A DNA stretch of 64,000 nucleotides from Candidatus Binatia bacterium (lineage in GTDB: Bacteria; Desulfobacterota; Binatia; Bin18), in NCBI GenBank assembly GCA_951812575.1, contig OX638322.1, positions 1,673,925 to 1,737,924 on the forward strand. Reading direction: 5' to 3'. Under the pieces are notes generated by a model. That model searched no databases. It was not told the origin of the DNA and saw only the letters and a list, made by a program, of their open reading frames with translations. Each line of letters begins with the position of its first letter. Position 1 is the stretch's first letter. Below are positions 17,713 through 26,150 of the stretch, one piece after another. The position numbers and the translations under genes are program-made.

Positions 17713-17934
17713 ATGGACGCAAAAGCCCTCATTGCAGCGAAACTCGCCGAGTGGAATCTTGAGCTGACTGATGCCGAACTCGATAAGTTGGTAATCCCGT
17801 ATGAAAACCTCCTACGCTGGCAGCGGGTCGTGGAAGACATGCGGCAGTCCCGCCAACTGGTTGAGGGCATGAGCATGCCGGAGAGCGAGCCCGTGCTGGT
17901 CCATGCGCTCGATAAGAAAGGGGGAGCAGCATGA
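17713..17934 (+). CDS. AtzG-like small amidase-associated subunit
   Basis: 73 residues of mostly helical sequence (IAAKLAEWNLELTDAELDKL, then EDMRQSRQLVEGMSMPESEP). Length, helical pattern and the position just ahead of an amidase match GatC/AtzG-type proteins, which wrap round an amidase partner and stabilise it. Its stop overlaps the amidase start (ATGA at 17931-17934), so the two are coupled. Recognised mainly from context. Confidence 0.7.
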   Translation: MDAKALIAAKLAEWNLELTDAELDKLVIPYENLLRWQRVVEDMRQSRQLVEGMSMPESEPVLVHALDKKGGAA

Positions 17935-19331
17935 CGGCTACCCGAGAACTCGCCTATATGTCGATTGAGGAATTGGCCGGGAGCATTCAGCGAAAAGACG
18001 TCTCCCCGGTCGAGGTCACCCAGGCCATGCTGGATCGAGTGGAGCAACTCGAACCTCAGCTCCATGCCTTTAATACGGTTTTCAGAGACGAGGTGATGGA
18101 AGCGGCCCGCGCAGCTGAGGCCGAGATTCAGCGCGGGACCTATCGTGGCCCACTGCACGGCGTCCCCATCGGCATCAAAGACATCTACGAATGCGGTCCA
18201 ACCACCTGCGGCTCCCAATCGCTGGAACACTATGTGGCCGAAAAGGACTGCACCTCGGTTGCAAAACTCAAGGAAGCCGGCGCATTGGTCCTGGGCAAGA
18301 CCGCGACCTATGAGTTTGCCTATGGCTTTCCCACCAAGCAGTCCTATTACCAGCCCACGCATAATCCCTGGAACCTGGCCCATGACGCAGGCGGGTCGAG
18401 CAGCGGTACCGCGGCGTCTACCGCCGCCGGGATGGCCTATGCCGGCATGGGATCGTGTACGGGCGGCTCCATCCGCTGGCCGGCCCAGTGCTGCGGCATT
18501 GTCGGGCTCAAAGCAACCTACGGGCGCGTCAGTCGAGCGGGCGTGTATCCGCTCTCGTGGAGCCTCGACCACACCGGCCCGCTCGCCCGAACCGTGACCG
18601 ACGCGGCCCTCATGCTGCAAGGCTGTGCCGGCTATGATCCCCTGGACCCGGCCTCGGCAAACACGCCTGTGCCGGACTTTACCCAGAAGCTCGGTCAGGA
18701 CATTACAGGCATGCGGATCGGGCTGCTGCGTTCCATTTATGAGGACAACTGCGACCCCAAACTGCTTGGACCGTATAACCAAGCGGTCCAGCAGTTCGAG
18801 AGTCTCGGAGCGGAAATCGTTGATGTGCCTTCCATCACGCTGAGCCAGCTCCAGGCCATTGAGTGGCCGGGATTATTTGCCGAGTGCGCTGCCATTCACG
18901 TGGACAATGTGCGTAACTGCGGAGAGAAATATAATCCCCACGCCAAACTCTTTGTGGCCTACGGTCTCCTGGTCAGTGGTGCACAATATATGATGGGTGC
19001 CCAGGTCCGTGCCCAGGTACGGGACGACCTGCTCAACGCTCTCGACACCGGCGTCGATGTCCTGATGCTGCCCACCGCCGGCTTTCAGGTGAACCGGATT
19101 GCCGAAGACTCGCCCGGCCTGAGCATCGTTTCCTCGGACTTCAGCGTCTATACGCCGATTTTCAATTTCACCGGCCTGCCGGCCCTTCAGGTGCCGTGCG
19201 GCTTTGATACGGACGGTTTGCCGGTCGGTCTCCAGATTGCCGGCAAGCCGTTTGATGAGCAGACCATCTGTCAGGTTGGCTATGCGTATGAGCAGGCCAC
19301 CGAGTGGCACAAACAGCACCCGGCGTTGTAG
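17931..19331 (+). CDS. Amidase signature family hydrolase
   Basis: 466 residues with the complete Ser-cisSer-Lys triad: Lys83 in VPIGIKDIYE, Ser156 in GGSSSGTAAS and the nucleophile Ser180 in GSCTGGSIRWPA. The family hydrolyses amides or amidated acids (GatA, AtzE/AtzF, indole-acetamide hydrolase). The AtzG-like partner upstream puts it closest to the AtzE/AtzG type, which act on biuret- or allophanate-like compounds, but the substrate cannot be fixed here. Last gene of the ABM-cupin-AtzG-amidase run. It appears intact, with a cytosolic location expected. Confidence 0.92.
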   Translation: MTATRELAYMSIEELAGSIQRKDVSPVEVTQAMLDRVEQLEPQLHAFNTVFRDEVMEAARAAEAEIQRGTYRGPLHGVPIGIKDIYECGPTTCGSQSLEHYVAEKDCTSVAKLKEAGALVLGKTATYEFAYGFPTKQSYYQPTHNPWNLAHDAGGSSSGTAASTAAGMAYAGMGSCTGGSIRWPAQCCGIVGLKATYGRVSRAGVYPLSWSLDHTGPLARTVTDAALMLQGCAGYDPLDPASANTPVPDFTQKLGQDITGMRIGLLRSIYEDNCDPKLLGPYNQAVQQFESLGAEIVDVPSITLSQLQAIEWPGLFAECAAIHVDNVRNCGEKYNPHAKLFVAYGLLVSGAQYMMGAQVRAQVRDDLLNALDTGVDVLMLPTAGFQVNRIAEDSPGLSIVSSDFSVYTPIFNFTGLPALQVPCGFDTDGLPVGLQIAGKPFDEQTICQVGYAYEQATEWHKQHPAL

Positions 19332-19352
19332 TAGAGTACAGGGAGTTGAACA

Positions 19353-19643
19353 ATGGCAACCAACCCTAACGATATTTATCTGAGCGAAGATCAGAAGCGT
19401 CACATAGCCGAGTGGGCGGACCGGAACGGCAAGCCGTGGCAGACAGTGCTGCAAACGATGCTAGAGCCCAAAAATGCAGAAAACGCAGAAGAAGACTGGC
19501 TTGATACTGAGTTCATGGCATGGTGCGCTGAGCAGGTCCGTGGGAAAACGGTGATCTCGCTCGAAGAAGCTCGCCGGGTTCTGGCCAAAGTCTCTGGCTC
19601 GCTCAGTGATAAAATTATTGCTGACCGTGAAGACCGCTTGTAA
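19353..19643 (+). CDS. Probable antitoxin of the PIN pair
   Basis: 96 residues, acidic and helical, with MATNPNDIYLSEDQKRHIAE at the start and KTVISLEEARRVLAKVSGSL near the end. The latter looks like the helix with which YefM/Phd- or RHH-linked antitoxins clamp a toxin. It directly precedes a PIN-domain gene with no gap (TAA then ATG), which is the main reason for the call. The DNA-binding fold is not obvious to me. Confidence 0.65.
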   Translation: MATNPNDIYLSEDQKRHIAEWADRNGKPWQTVLQTMLEPKNAENAEEDWLDTEFMAWCAEQVRGKTVISLEEARRVLAKVSGSLSDKIIADREDRL

Positions 19644-20117
19644 ATGTCCAGCTACTTTTTCGATTCCAGCGCACTGGTCAAACGCTATCGATCCGAGGAC
19701 GGTACGACGGAAGTAGATCGTATTTTACGCGAGCCGGATGCAGCCTATTTTATTGCCCGCCTGGCAGTCGTTGAGGTCCAGCGAGCGCTGGCGCGAACAG
19801 TGCGGGACGGTGAGATTTCGGCCCAGGAGTTCGACGCCTTACGTGACCGGCTCTATCAAGACCTAGGACACCGCCGCCTACGTATTGTACGACTAAGAGA
19901 GTTTCATTTTCACTCGGCGGTACGTCTCGTTCGTAAATATGCCCCACCGCAACACACGCCTCTACTGCGGTCGCTTGACACGATACATTTGGCCGCAGCC
20001 TTAGATGTCCATCAACGTTCTAACCTCGACCATTTTGTCTCCGCAGATAAAGACCTCTGTGCCGTGGCGAAGGCTGAGAATTTATCCGTCATTAATCCCG
20101 TCTCGTTGAGCGCCTGA
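19644..20117 (+). CDS. PIN-domain ribonuclease toxin (VapC-like)
   Basis: 157 residues with the PIN pattern of acidic residues: Asp in SYFFDSSALVKRY, Glu in LAVVEVQRAL, Asp in LRSLDTIHLAAAL and Asp in FVSADKDLCAVA. These would hold a Mg ion and cut RNA. Partner of the antitoxin gene immediately upstream. It appears intact. Confidence 0.85.
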   Translation: MSSYFFDSSALVKRYRSEDGTTEVDRILREPDAAYFIARLAVVEVQRALARTVRDGEISAQEFDALRDRLYQDLGHRRLRIVRLREFHFHSAVRLVRKYAPPQHTPLLRSLDTIHLAAALDVHQRSNLDHFVSADKDLCAVAKAENLSVINPVSLSA

Positions 20118-20127
20118 CTACTTACGC

Positions 20128-20430
20128 TTACGAGATCTTACCGAGAGCAACGCGCGGGTTGCGAAAATAGCGTTTCAGAGCCCCGTTCCGGTCCACCATA
20201 AATGAAGCGTTGGAGCCTCGCTGCTCTGCGTGGGGCCTTGCTAAAACATAAGTCTCTTCCACCTGAAGGACCTTGTGTTCCTGATCCCAGTGCATCTTCT
20301 CCGCGCTGAGCCGCTCTCCGGTATGAGAACGCAATACGACATGCCCACAGAGCTTCACCTGCGGGCTGCCGAGCTTGACCTGTGCACGATCGGCAGAGAG
20401 ACTCAGAAAAAACTGTTGCTGAGGTATTTA
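20128..20430 (-). pseudogene. 5'-truncated LptC/LptA-like export protein fragment
   Basis: About 97 in-frame codons after an upstream stop read like the C-terminal part of an LPS-export beta-jellyroll protein: LGSPQVKLCGHVVLRSHTG, ERLSAEKMHWDQEHKVLQV, then RGSNASFMVDRNGALKRYF. No N-terminal membrane anchor or start codon fits. It is probably a leftover 3' end. The family call is moderate because the repeat is weak. Confidence 0.45.
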
Positions 20431-20594
20431 TGAGGCTGAAGAGAGTATTATTAAAATTCGGGTGTTTCACTAGAGAACGGGTAACACCTTGCTATAGTCT
20501 AATACGACTGGCTTGTAATGATGAAAATTGACCCGGAGAAAATTGGTTTAGTAATTAGGTCAAACGGAAAAACCATATTTATCTCTCAAAAGAA

Positions 20595-20615
20595 AAAACC
20601 GCCAAAGGCGGTTTT
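20595..20615 (-). terminator. Rho-independent terminator
   Basis: AAAACCGCC-AAA-GGCGGTTTT, followed on the minus strand by a T-rich run (TTTCTTTT). Downstream of the protease-like gene that ends at 20656. Confidence 0.85.
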
Positions 20616-20618
20616 GTG

Positions 20619-20653
20619 GGTTGGGTGACTAGCTTTTGGCTAGCCACCCAACT
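20619..20653 (-). terminator. Long hairpin directly after the stop codon of the protease-like gene
   Basis: A 14-15 bp imperfect stem (GTTGGGTG-CTAGC against GCTAG-CACCCAAC) with a TTTT loop, in tandem with the terminator at 20595-20615. Together they form a double terminator. Confidence 0.75.
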
Positions 20654-20655
20654 CT

Positions 20656-22359
20656 TTAACGGAGACTGTCGCGAAATTCTTTCGCGAATTCCTCCATCGT
20701 CCTTCCGAAAGCGGCTTGAAATATTTCATCCAACCTTTCCAATCGCTCGGGAGAATCAAAGAACGTACTGGAGAACCAGCCATCGTATCCATCGGAAATC
20801 CTGAAACCATCCTCACTAGTCTCTGCGGCGTAGTAGTCTCCCAGATTGCCGTAGAAATCAAGGAAACTCTGAAGGCCGGCGGTGGACATCAACATGAGGC
20901 CGGCCAGTTGTAGGGCCTCTACTGGATTTCTTCGCCTACCTATCCGAGTGTTCATACTCAACAGATTGAAATCTGCCGGTATTTTTTTTCTCAGAACTCC
21001 TCGGAGTCGGGCCATCTCCTTCTCTACATAATCAACATCGAAGTCGGTGGCCACCAGTAGGGACAAGACTTCGGCCGTTCCCTCAAATAACCAATCCGGG
21101 CCCACGTGTTGCATCCCGTAATTGTCGATACAACAGTGGGAATTGAGGAGGTAATACTGCACGGCATGCCACACCTCGTGGACAACAAGATTCTCTAGTT
21201 GCTCGGCAGACAAACCCCGGTTATTGCACACGGGAATGAAGATGGCGTAGAACCCGCCTTCACCCGCTGGCTCACACCGACTGAAGCTCCTCACCTTACC
21301 TGGTCGGAAACCCTCATCCAACTCAAAAGCCTCCAGATACCTGTCGGCCATCCAGTTCGGGTTTCTACTTACGTAGACTTCAACCTTGAAAGTCAGACCA
21401 AGATACTCTTTGATGAAGGCATAAAAGATCAGCACTTGTTCATTGATCTTATCCAGTGTCTTCTGCGGAATTGACCCGTCACTGACGACTTGGCCTTTGG
21501 TGACTTCACTGGTCGTCACTTGAAGACCCATAGCTTTGAGTCTGGTCACAAAAGCCCGGACTTCTTCTTGACCTGAATCATACGGGTTGTATGCCAGGTC
21601 AATTTTCAGGTCAGAGTCATCAGGCAACAACTTTTCTATCCGTTGTGCGAGGAGGTAGTAGTAGCTTCCTTGTCCCTCCTCGTGCAACGTCCTGGGAAAG
21701 GCTGTCACTTTTCTGACGGTGGGATGCACTGTCAGAGCAATAGCGACTGTCTCAGCGCCATGTCCATAGAGCTCAACGTTTTCACCCAGACTGAAAGTCT
21801 CGGTGAGATAGTCAATCAACCTGGCTTGGGCTTCAATTTCCTTGCCATGGTTGACTTGAGTTCGGTCAAAACCGGCCGGCCGGCTGATGGCTATCAACAG
21901 TTCGTTCGGTTTTTGGTTTTTTTCCAGATAGTGCAAGAGCCTGAGACTCTCTATCTGAAACCTTCCATCCAGACCATCACTGTGGAAATAAATGCCTACA
22001 CTTTTTTTGATGGCTGGTGGATTCTCTTGACACTGCCGATCAAGCAGTACCGCTGGCATCCAACCTCGGAAATAAGTTGTATTCCCGGGGACGAATTGGC
22101 GATCTAACACCTTCTCTGGTACGAGACCGCGGAAATAAATTCTTCCGTTGGGAACGAATCCCTGAAGGTTGAACTTAACCTCCGCCCTGCCGAAGTCTGA
22201 ATCATAGAAATCCAAGACTTCGTGTCCTATGACCATTGGCTGATCTGGTTGGTGTTCCGGTTTCTCGGGACATTTCACCTCGACCTCGGCGGCGTTGGCC
22301 ACACTTCCTGTTGACCAAATCAAAACTGCCATCAAGATGGCTACAAAAAATCGGCTCAT
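20656..22359 (-). CDS. Secreted two-domain protein with a gluzincin-type HExxH protease domain
   Basis: 567 residues. The start MSRFFVAILMAVLIWSTGS is a signal peptide cut near NAAE; I chose ATG 22359 because AAGGGGAGAAG precedes it. Residues about 80-300 show an alpha/beta pattern with a possible hydrolase-like core (ENVELYGHGAETVAIAL) but no clear triad. Residues about 330-560 look like an M1/MA-clan peptidase: LVVHEVWHAVQYYL gives HExxH and WLFEGTAEVLSLL gives the downstream Glu ligand 30 residues later. The gene is clearly less GC-rich than its neighbours and sits among broken genes and repeats, which suggests transfer. The dispersed 171-bp repeat starts at its start codon and covers its 5' region. 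Substrate unknown. Confidence 0.75.
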   Translation of the reverse strand: MSRFFVAILMAVLIWSTGSVANAAEVEVKCPEKPEHQPDQPMVIGHEVLDFYDSDFGRAEVKFNLQGFVPNGRIYFRGLVPEKVLDRQFVPGNTTYFRGWMPAVLLDRQCQENPPAIKKSVGIYFHSDGLDGRFQIESLRLLHYLEKNQKPNELLIAISRPAGFDRTQVNHGKEIEAQARLIDYLTETFSLGENVELYGHGAETVAIALTVHPTVRKVTAFPRTLHEEGQGSYYYLLAQRIEKLLPDDSDLKIDLAYNPYDSGQEEVRAFVTRLKAMGLQVTTSEVTKGQVVSDGSIPQKTLDKINEQVLIFYAFIKEYLGLTFKVEVYVSRNPNWMADRYLEAFELDEGFRPGKVRSFSRCEPAGEGGFYAIFIPVCNNRGLSAEQLENLVVHEVWHAVQYYLLNSHCCIDNYGMQHVGPDWLFEGTAEVLSLLVATDFDVDYVEKEMARLRGVLRKKIPADFNLLSMNTRIGRRRNPVEALQLAGLMLMSTAGLQSFLDFYGNLGDYYAAETSEDGFRISDGYDGWFSSTFFDSPERLERLDEIFQAAFGRTMEEFAKEFRDSLR

Positions 22360-22527
22360 CTTCTCCCCTTCCCTCTCAGCCAGCGAGTCCTCCTCTTGGC
22401 GCGCGTGCCCGACGCGCACGCGCGCACAGGGGGCCACAGGCCCTCCCTACCGGACTGCCCGCTGGCTGTCCATAGTAAAAGTATGAGGGCGGGCGGCCCG
22501 GCGCCACCAGCAGCGCTCCAGGCGGGC
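22357..22527. repeat. Dispersed repeat, copy 2 (171 bp)
   Basis: Ungapped match to 8339-8509. Here one end coincides with the start codon and ribosome site of the protease-like gene, and the other end lies inside a truncated Uma2 gene. The inner inverted pair CAGCCAGCG/CGCTGGCTG is kept. Confidence 0.8.
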
Positions 22528-22842
22528 GCGTTGCACCCAGGCGGCATCAGGGGAACGGGTTGCCCCGTTGGGCAGGGTGAATCCGGTGGAAGAGCCAAAG
22601 GCAACACCCGTTCGGTCCTGCAACGCCCAGGTTGTGAGCATTGAGGTGATGATTGCATTCCGGCTGCCCGTTCCTCCTCCGGCTGGTGCCATAATCCGCA
22701 GGTCTCCCTCAGCAGTTCGCTCAATGCGCCACTCGCGGTTAATCAGGCAGAACTCATAGAATTGCTCAGGGCTCAGGTCGATGGCCGGTCGCGTATGCAG
22801 CACCAGCGGTAGACTCTGTCCGTATGTTGGGACACTCGTCAT
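22447..22842 (-). pseudogene. Uma2-family (DUF820) nuclease-fold gene, truncated by the repeat
   Basis: The first about 105 codons match Uma2 proteins well: LSPEQFYEFCLINREWRIER, MAPAGGGTGSRNAIITSMLT, TGFTLPNGATRSPDAAWVQR. The catalytic Asp of SPDAAW is there. After RARLERC the frame enters the 171-bp repeat and ends at a random stop, so the C-terminal half of the PD-(D/E)XK fold is missing. It is a non-functional remnant. Confidence 0.8.
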
Positions 22843-22894
22843 CAGACCCTCCGCCCACAAAGTACCAAGAGAGGGCTTTGATGCCTACCCATTC

Positions 22895-23038
22895 GGTAGT
22901 GTCTCAGTTTGAAATTCCCCCTCACCCCAGCCCTCTCCCTCCAGGGGAGAGGGAGCGGCTATTCCCTCCCCCTTGAGGGGAGGGTCAGGGAGGGGGTGCT
23001 CAGCAGACAGAGGAACGGGGTGCAAGTGAGACACTACG
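22895..23038. mobile_element. Short IS630/Tc1-type MITE
   Basis: GGTAGTGTCTCAGTTTG at the left and CAAGTGAGACACTACG at the right, with TA at both outer edges. The termini are the same as in the element at 8291-8600, but the inside is different: here it carries a CT-rich palindromic repeat (22917-22954). Confidence 0.75.
22917..22954. repeat. CT-rich palindromic repeat, copy 1
   Basis: CCCCCTCACCCCAGCCCTCT followed by CCCTCCAGGGGAGAGGGA. It matches the reverse complement of 26588-26626 with one mismatch and one indel. This is a REP-like dispersed repeat type common in several bacterial phyla. Confidence 0.75.
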
Positions 23039-23113
23039 ACCCATTCTCCCACCTCGCCCGCTTATCAAAAATGCGGCATGGCCATCGTCCGGGCTGCTAA
23101 ACGGATTTCAGCC

Positions 23114-24262
23114 TCACAGTGAAGACTCTGTCGCCTGGAGCAACCGGCTCGCATACGGCCCGAGGTCGCCTATTGGCGCCATGCGATTGCCACAAAAGCT
23201 GAAGCCCAGTTTGGCGTCCGGGTCGCCAAAGGCGATGGCACCGCCCAGACCCAGGTGTCCAAACGATCTGGGATTGTGATTATACGAGGTTAACTCGGAG
23301 TTGCGCAGCATAAAGCCACCGTTCGACATCCGGCACGTCAGCCCAAGCGCGTCGGTCTGATACCACGCCTCGGTCATGGCATGCTCAACCAGAGCCTGAC
23401 TCAGCAGACGCGTGCCTTCAAGTTCGCCGCCACAGGCCAGGATGCAAAACAGCCGGGCAACACCGCGGGCGACACCCTGGCCGTTAAAAGACGGCATCTC
23501 CGCGGCCCGATATAACTCGCTGTTAAAATCCTCTTCGTGGTCCTGCAACGGCAATGGAACCCAGCATTTGCCGAGGAGGGTGTCCGTATCCCGGATCGCA
23601 TCCATAAACGGTCCGTGCGGCGCTTCGTAGATTTCCGCACAACGCTGCTGATCCGTCGCAGACAGACCAAAATGGTAGTCGATGTCGAGCGGCAGACCTA
23701 TTTCTTCGCGCCAGAACTGGCCGATGGTCCTTCCGGTGACACGCCGCACCAGCTCGCCAGTCAGATAGCCCAAGCTCACCGTATGATAGCAGCCGTTCGT
23801 GCCGGGCTCCCATAACGGCTCCTGTTCCTCGATAGCCCGGACCATGTTTCCCCAATGGTAGGCATCGCCTTTGCGGGCCTTGAACGCCCCAGGAATAGCT
23901 GCCTGATGAGCAAGCACGTGGTTGACAGTAATGCGCTCTTTACCGGCTTGGCCAAACTCTGGCCAATAACGTGAGACGGGTCCGTCAAGGTCAATTCGAC
24001 CCCGGTCGGCGAGGATCAACACCGGCAGGATGGAGAGCGGCTTTCCGACCGAGAACATGCACACGAGCGTATCCCGCTCCCAGGGCTGGGTTCGTGCTCG
24101 ATCCTTATACCCACCCCATAGATCGACAACCGTCTGCCCATTCACAACAACGGCGACACACTCGCCAATCTCCTTGCCATCGGCCAGGTTTTGCTCAAGC
24201 GCCTCGCGGACGGCCTGGAATGCCGGATCACATATACCGGCAATAGGTGCGGTGGACGGCAT
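23114..24262 (-). CDS. Serine beta-lactamase-fold hydrolase (class C / EstB type)
   Basis: 382 residues of the beta-lactamase (PF00144) fold, which includes esterases and D-amino-acid peptidases as well as lactamases. Ser71 and Lys74 in MFSVGKPLS form the SxxK motif, CYHTVSLGYLTGELVRRVTG supplies the second-motif Tyr, and SFGHLGLGGAIAFGD matches the C-terminal HxG-type motif. It has no signal peptide, so a cytosolic esterase is more likely than an antibiotic lactamase. It lies 15 nt after an LLM oxidoreductase gene in the same direction. Confidence 0.88.
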   Translation of the reverse strand: MPSTAPIAGICDPAFQAVREALEQNLADGKEIGECVAVVVNGQTVVDLWGGYKDRARTQPWERDTLVCMFSVGKPLSILPVLILADRGRIDLDGPVSRYWPEFGQAGKERITVNHVLAHQAAIPGAFKARKGDAYHWGNMVRAIEEQEPLWEPGTNGCYHTVSLGYLTGELVRRVTGRTIGQFWREEIGLPLDIDYHFGLSATDQQRCAEIYEAPHGPFMDAIRDTDTLLGKCWVPLPLQDHEEDFNSELYRAAEMPSFNGQGVARGVARLFCILACGGELEGTRLLSQALVEHAMTEAWYQTDALGLTCRMSNGGFMLRNSELTSYNHNPRSFGHLGLGGAIAFGDPDAKLGFSFCGNRMAPIGDLGPYASRLLQATESSL

Positions 24263-24277
24263 ACGACGGACTCCCTC

Positions 24278-25315
24278 CTACCGAAAATGCGGCATGACTG
24301 CTTTGGCAAACAGCTCCATTGAGCGCTGTGATTTTTTCGGATCAAGCCCCGCCATCTGCATCCACATCACCAGATGGGTGACGCGCGTTTCCGCGCTGTA
24401 GCGCTCGATCTCCTGAACGGCATCGTCCGGAGTACCGATGATGAGCGGCGCTTGGAAAAAGGACAGGTCCTTGACGTGGCGCAGCTCGCCTACCGGTGGC
24501 ACCGTCGGGGTGGACATGACCGAGTCGCTCCAGGGCAGGTCGTCAGCCTCCTTGAAGCGCCGGTCATAGGAACTCATCATATAGTGCAGATGCGGTTCCA
24601 CGTCGTCCCAGGCTTGTTCTCGGCTCTCGGCCACATAGACCGCCCGCAGTTGGGCAATATGATAGTCGTCCGTATTGCGGCCATACTGCTGAAGCCCGGC
24701 GTCATACATCTGCTGCAAATCAGCCCCACCGCTGCCGCCCAGGTGATAGCCCAGTCTCGCGGCCCGGGCGACCGATTTTTCCGCCATCGCCGCAATCCAG
24801 ATCGGCGGGTGGGGTTTTTGGACGGGCTTGGGAGCCAGGATCACCTCGCGCAGATTGTAGTGCTTGCCTTCATAAGAGAAGCTGTCCTCGGTAAAGCAGC
24901 GCCGGATGATCTCGGTTCCTTCTTCGAGTCGCGCCGCACGCTCTTTACGCGGAATACCGAAGCTGGCGAATTCGCTCAGCCAGTAACCCTGGCCGAGACC
25001 CAGGTCGAGCCGGCCGTTGGAGAGGATATCAACAGTGGCGGCATCTTCCGCAACCCGCACCGGGTTATGCAGGGGCAGGATGATAATATAGGTCCCGAGC
25101 CGAATGCGGCTGGTTCTCATGGCCATGGCGGACAGAATCGGCAGCAGGGAGGGCGACCAGGCGTCGTCCGCGAAATGATGCTCGGTCGTCCAGATATGAT
25201 CGTAGCCCAACTCCTCGGCCAGGACCGCCTGCTCGATATGCTCCCGGTAGAGCTGCGAAAACGGCACTTCCCATTGTTTCGGATTCCGAAAAGGCAGCAG
25301 TAAGCCAAAATCCAT
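24278..25315 (-). CDS. LLM-class flavin-dependent oxidoreductase
   Basis: 345 residues of the bacterial luciferase-like (TIM barrel) family, which uses FMN or F420 to oxidise small organic substrates. Typical features are MDFGLLLPFRN at the start, GYDHIWTTEHHFADD, and SNGRLDLGLGQGYWLSEFAS. ATG 25315 follows AAGGGGA. It lies in a run SDR-LLM-hydrolase, all minus strand. A Baeyer-Villiger-like or desulphurising role is possible; the reaction cannot be read from sequence. Confidence 0.9.
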   Translation of the reverse strand: MDFGLLLPFRNPKQWEVPFSQLYREHIEQAVLAEELGYDHIWTTEHHFADDAWSPSLLPILSAMAMRTSRIRLGTYIIILPLHNPVRVAEDAATVDILSNGRLDLGLGQGYWLSEFASFGIPRKERAARLEEGTEIIRRCFTEDSFSYEGKHYNLREVILAPKPVQKPHPPIWIAAMAEKSVARAARLGYHLGGSGGADLQQMYDAGLQQYGRNTDDYHIAQLRAVYVAESREQAWDDVEPHLHYMMSSYDRRFKEADDLPWSDSVMSTPTVPPVGELRHVKDLSFFQAPLIIGTPDDAVQEIERYSAETRVTHLVMWMQMAGLDPKKSQRSMELFAKAVMPHFR

Positions 25316-25350
25316 ACGTTCCCCTTCTTTCGGCTCCAACCGACCCAGGC

Positions 25351-26088
25351 TTAAAACGTCTCTTTATACGGTCGCAGGTCGATTTCCTGGGCCCAGGCGG
25401 TTTTATCCTGGGTATAGAGATGCCAATAGGTATCGGCAATGGCATCCACATCCAGCAGACCGTCTTCCCCGCGCTGCTCTTTGAGCTGTGGGCGACGGGT
25501 GTTCAGCAGGTCGCCGTTAATGCCGCCGTCGATAATCGCATGCGCTACGTGTATCCCCTGCGGTCCCCAGTCGCGTGCCATGGTTTGCGACAGAGAACGC
25601 AGGGCCGCTTTGGCTGAGGCAAACGAACCGAACGGCGGGCGGCCCTTAATCGAGGCGGTCGCACCGGTAAAAATAATAGTTCCCCGTCCGCGGGGGATCA
25701 TGCGCCGACCAGCTTCCCGACCGACCAGAAAGCCGCCCAGACAGCCCACCCGCCAGACCATCTCAAAGAACTCGGCTTCGGTCTCCAGCAGCGGCTTGGG
25801 GAAATTATTGCCCGCGTTATACACCACGCAGTCCAGCACGCCGTCGCCCTGGTTTTCCGCGGTATCAAACAGGCGCAGGACATCAGGCTCCTGCGTGGTA
25901 TCCGTCACCACCCCGGTCGCGGTTCCGCCGTTGGTCTGAATGCTCTGCGCGAGATGCTCCAGCCTGTCCTGGGTGCGCCCGGCAATAAACACGTGCAGGC
26001 CCTCACGCGCCAGGCGGTGGCAGACCGCCCCGCCAACCCCGACTTCGGCTCCAACGCCGACTACAATCGCCTTCTTTTTTTCGCTCAT
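25351..26088 (-). CDS. SDR-family protein lacking the catalytic tyrosine
   Basis: 245 residues with a Rossmann fold: GVGAEVGVGGAVC is a modified TGxxxGxG motif, VYNAGNN matches NNAG, and GPQGIHVAHAIIDGGI is the usual post-catalytic strand. The active-site line reads ATASIKGRPPFGSFASAKAA: the Ser and Lys are kept, but the Tyr of YxxxK is Phe. Several SDR subfamilies have this change and are poorly characterised; dehydrogenase activity of the usual kind is doubtful. It is upstream of, and in the same direction as, the LLM gene (35 nt gap). Confidence 0.88.
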   Translation of the reverse strand: MSEKKKAIVVGVGAEVGVGGAVCHRLAREGLHVFIAGRTQDRLEHLAQSIQTNGGTATGVVTDTTQEPDVLRLFDTAENQGDGVLDCVVYNAGNNFPKPLLETEAEFFEMVWRVGCLGGFLVGREAGRRMIPRGRGTIIFTGATASIKGRPPFGSFASAKAALRSLSQTMARDWGPQGIHVAHAIIDGGINGDLLNTRRPQLKEQRGEDGLLDVDAIADTYWHLYTQDKTAWAQEIDLRPYKETF

Positions 26089-26150
26089 CCTATCGTCCTC
26101 TTTCGTCAGTGGTATAACAGACGGGGGCCGCCACGCTTCGGTATCAGCAC

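Noticed and set aside
17667..18782. Long minus-strand ORF opposite the amidase
   Set aside because: It is the shadow of the amidase frame, which has all catalytic motifs.
24374..25303. Long plus-strand ORF opposite the LLM gene
   Set aside because: Shadow frame with no recognisable domain; the LLM frame is clearly coding.
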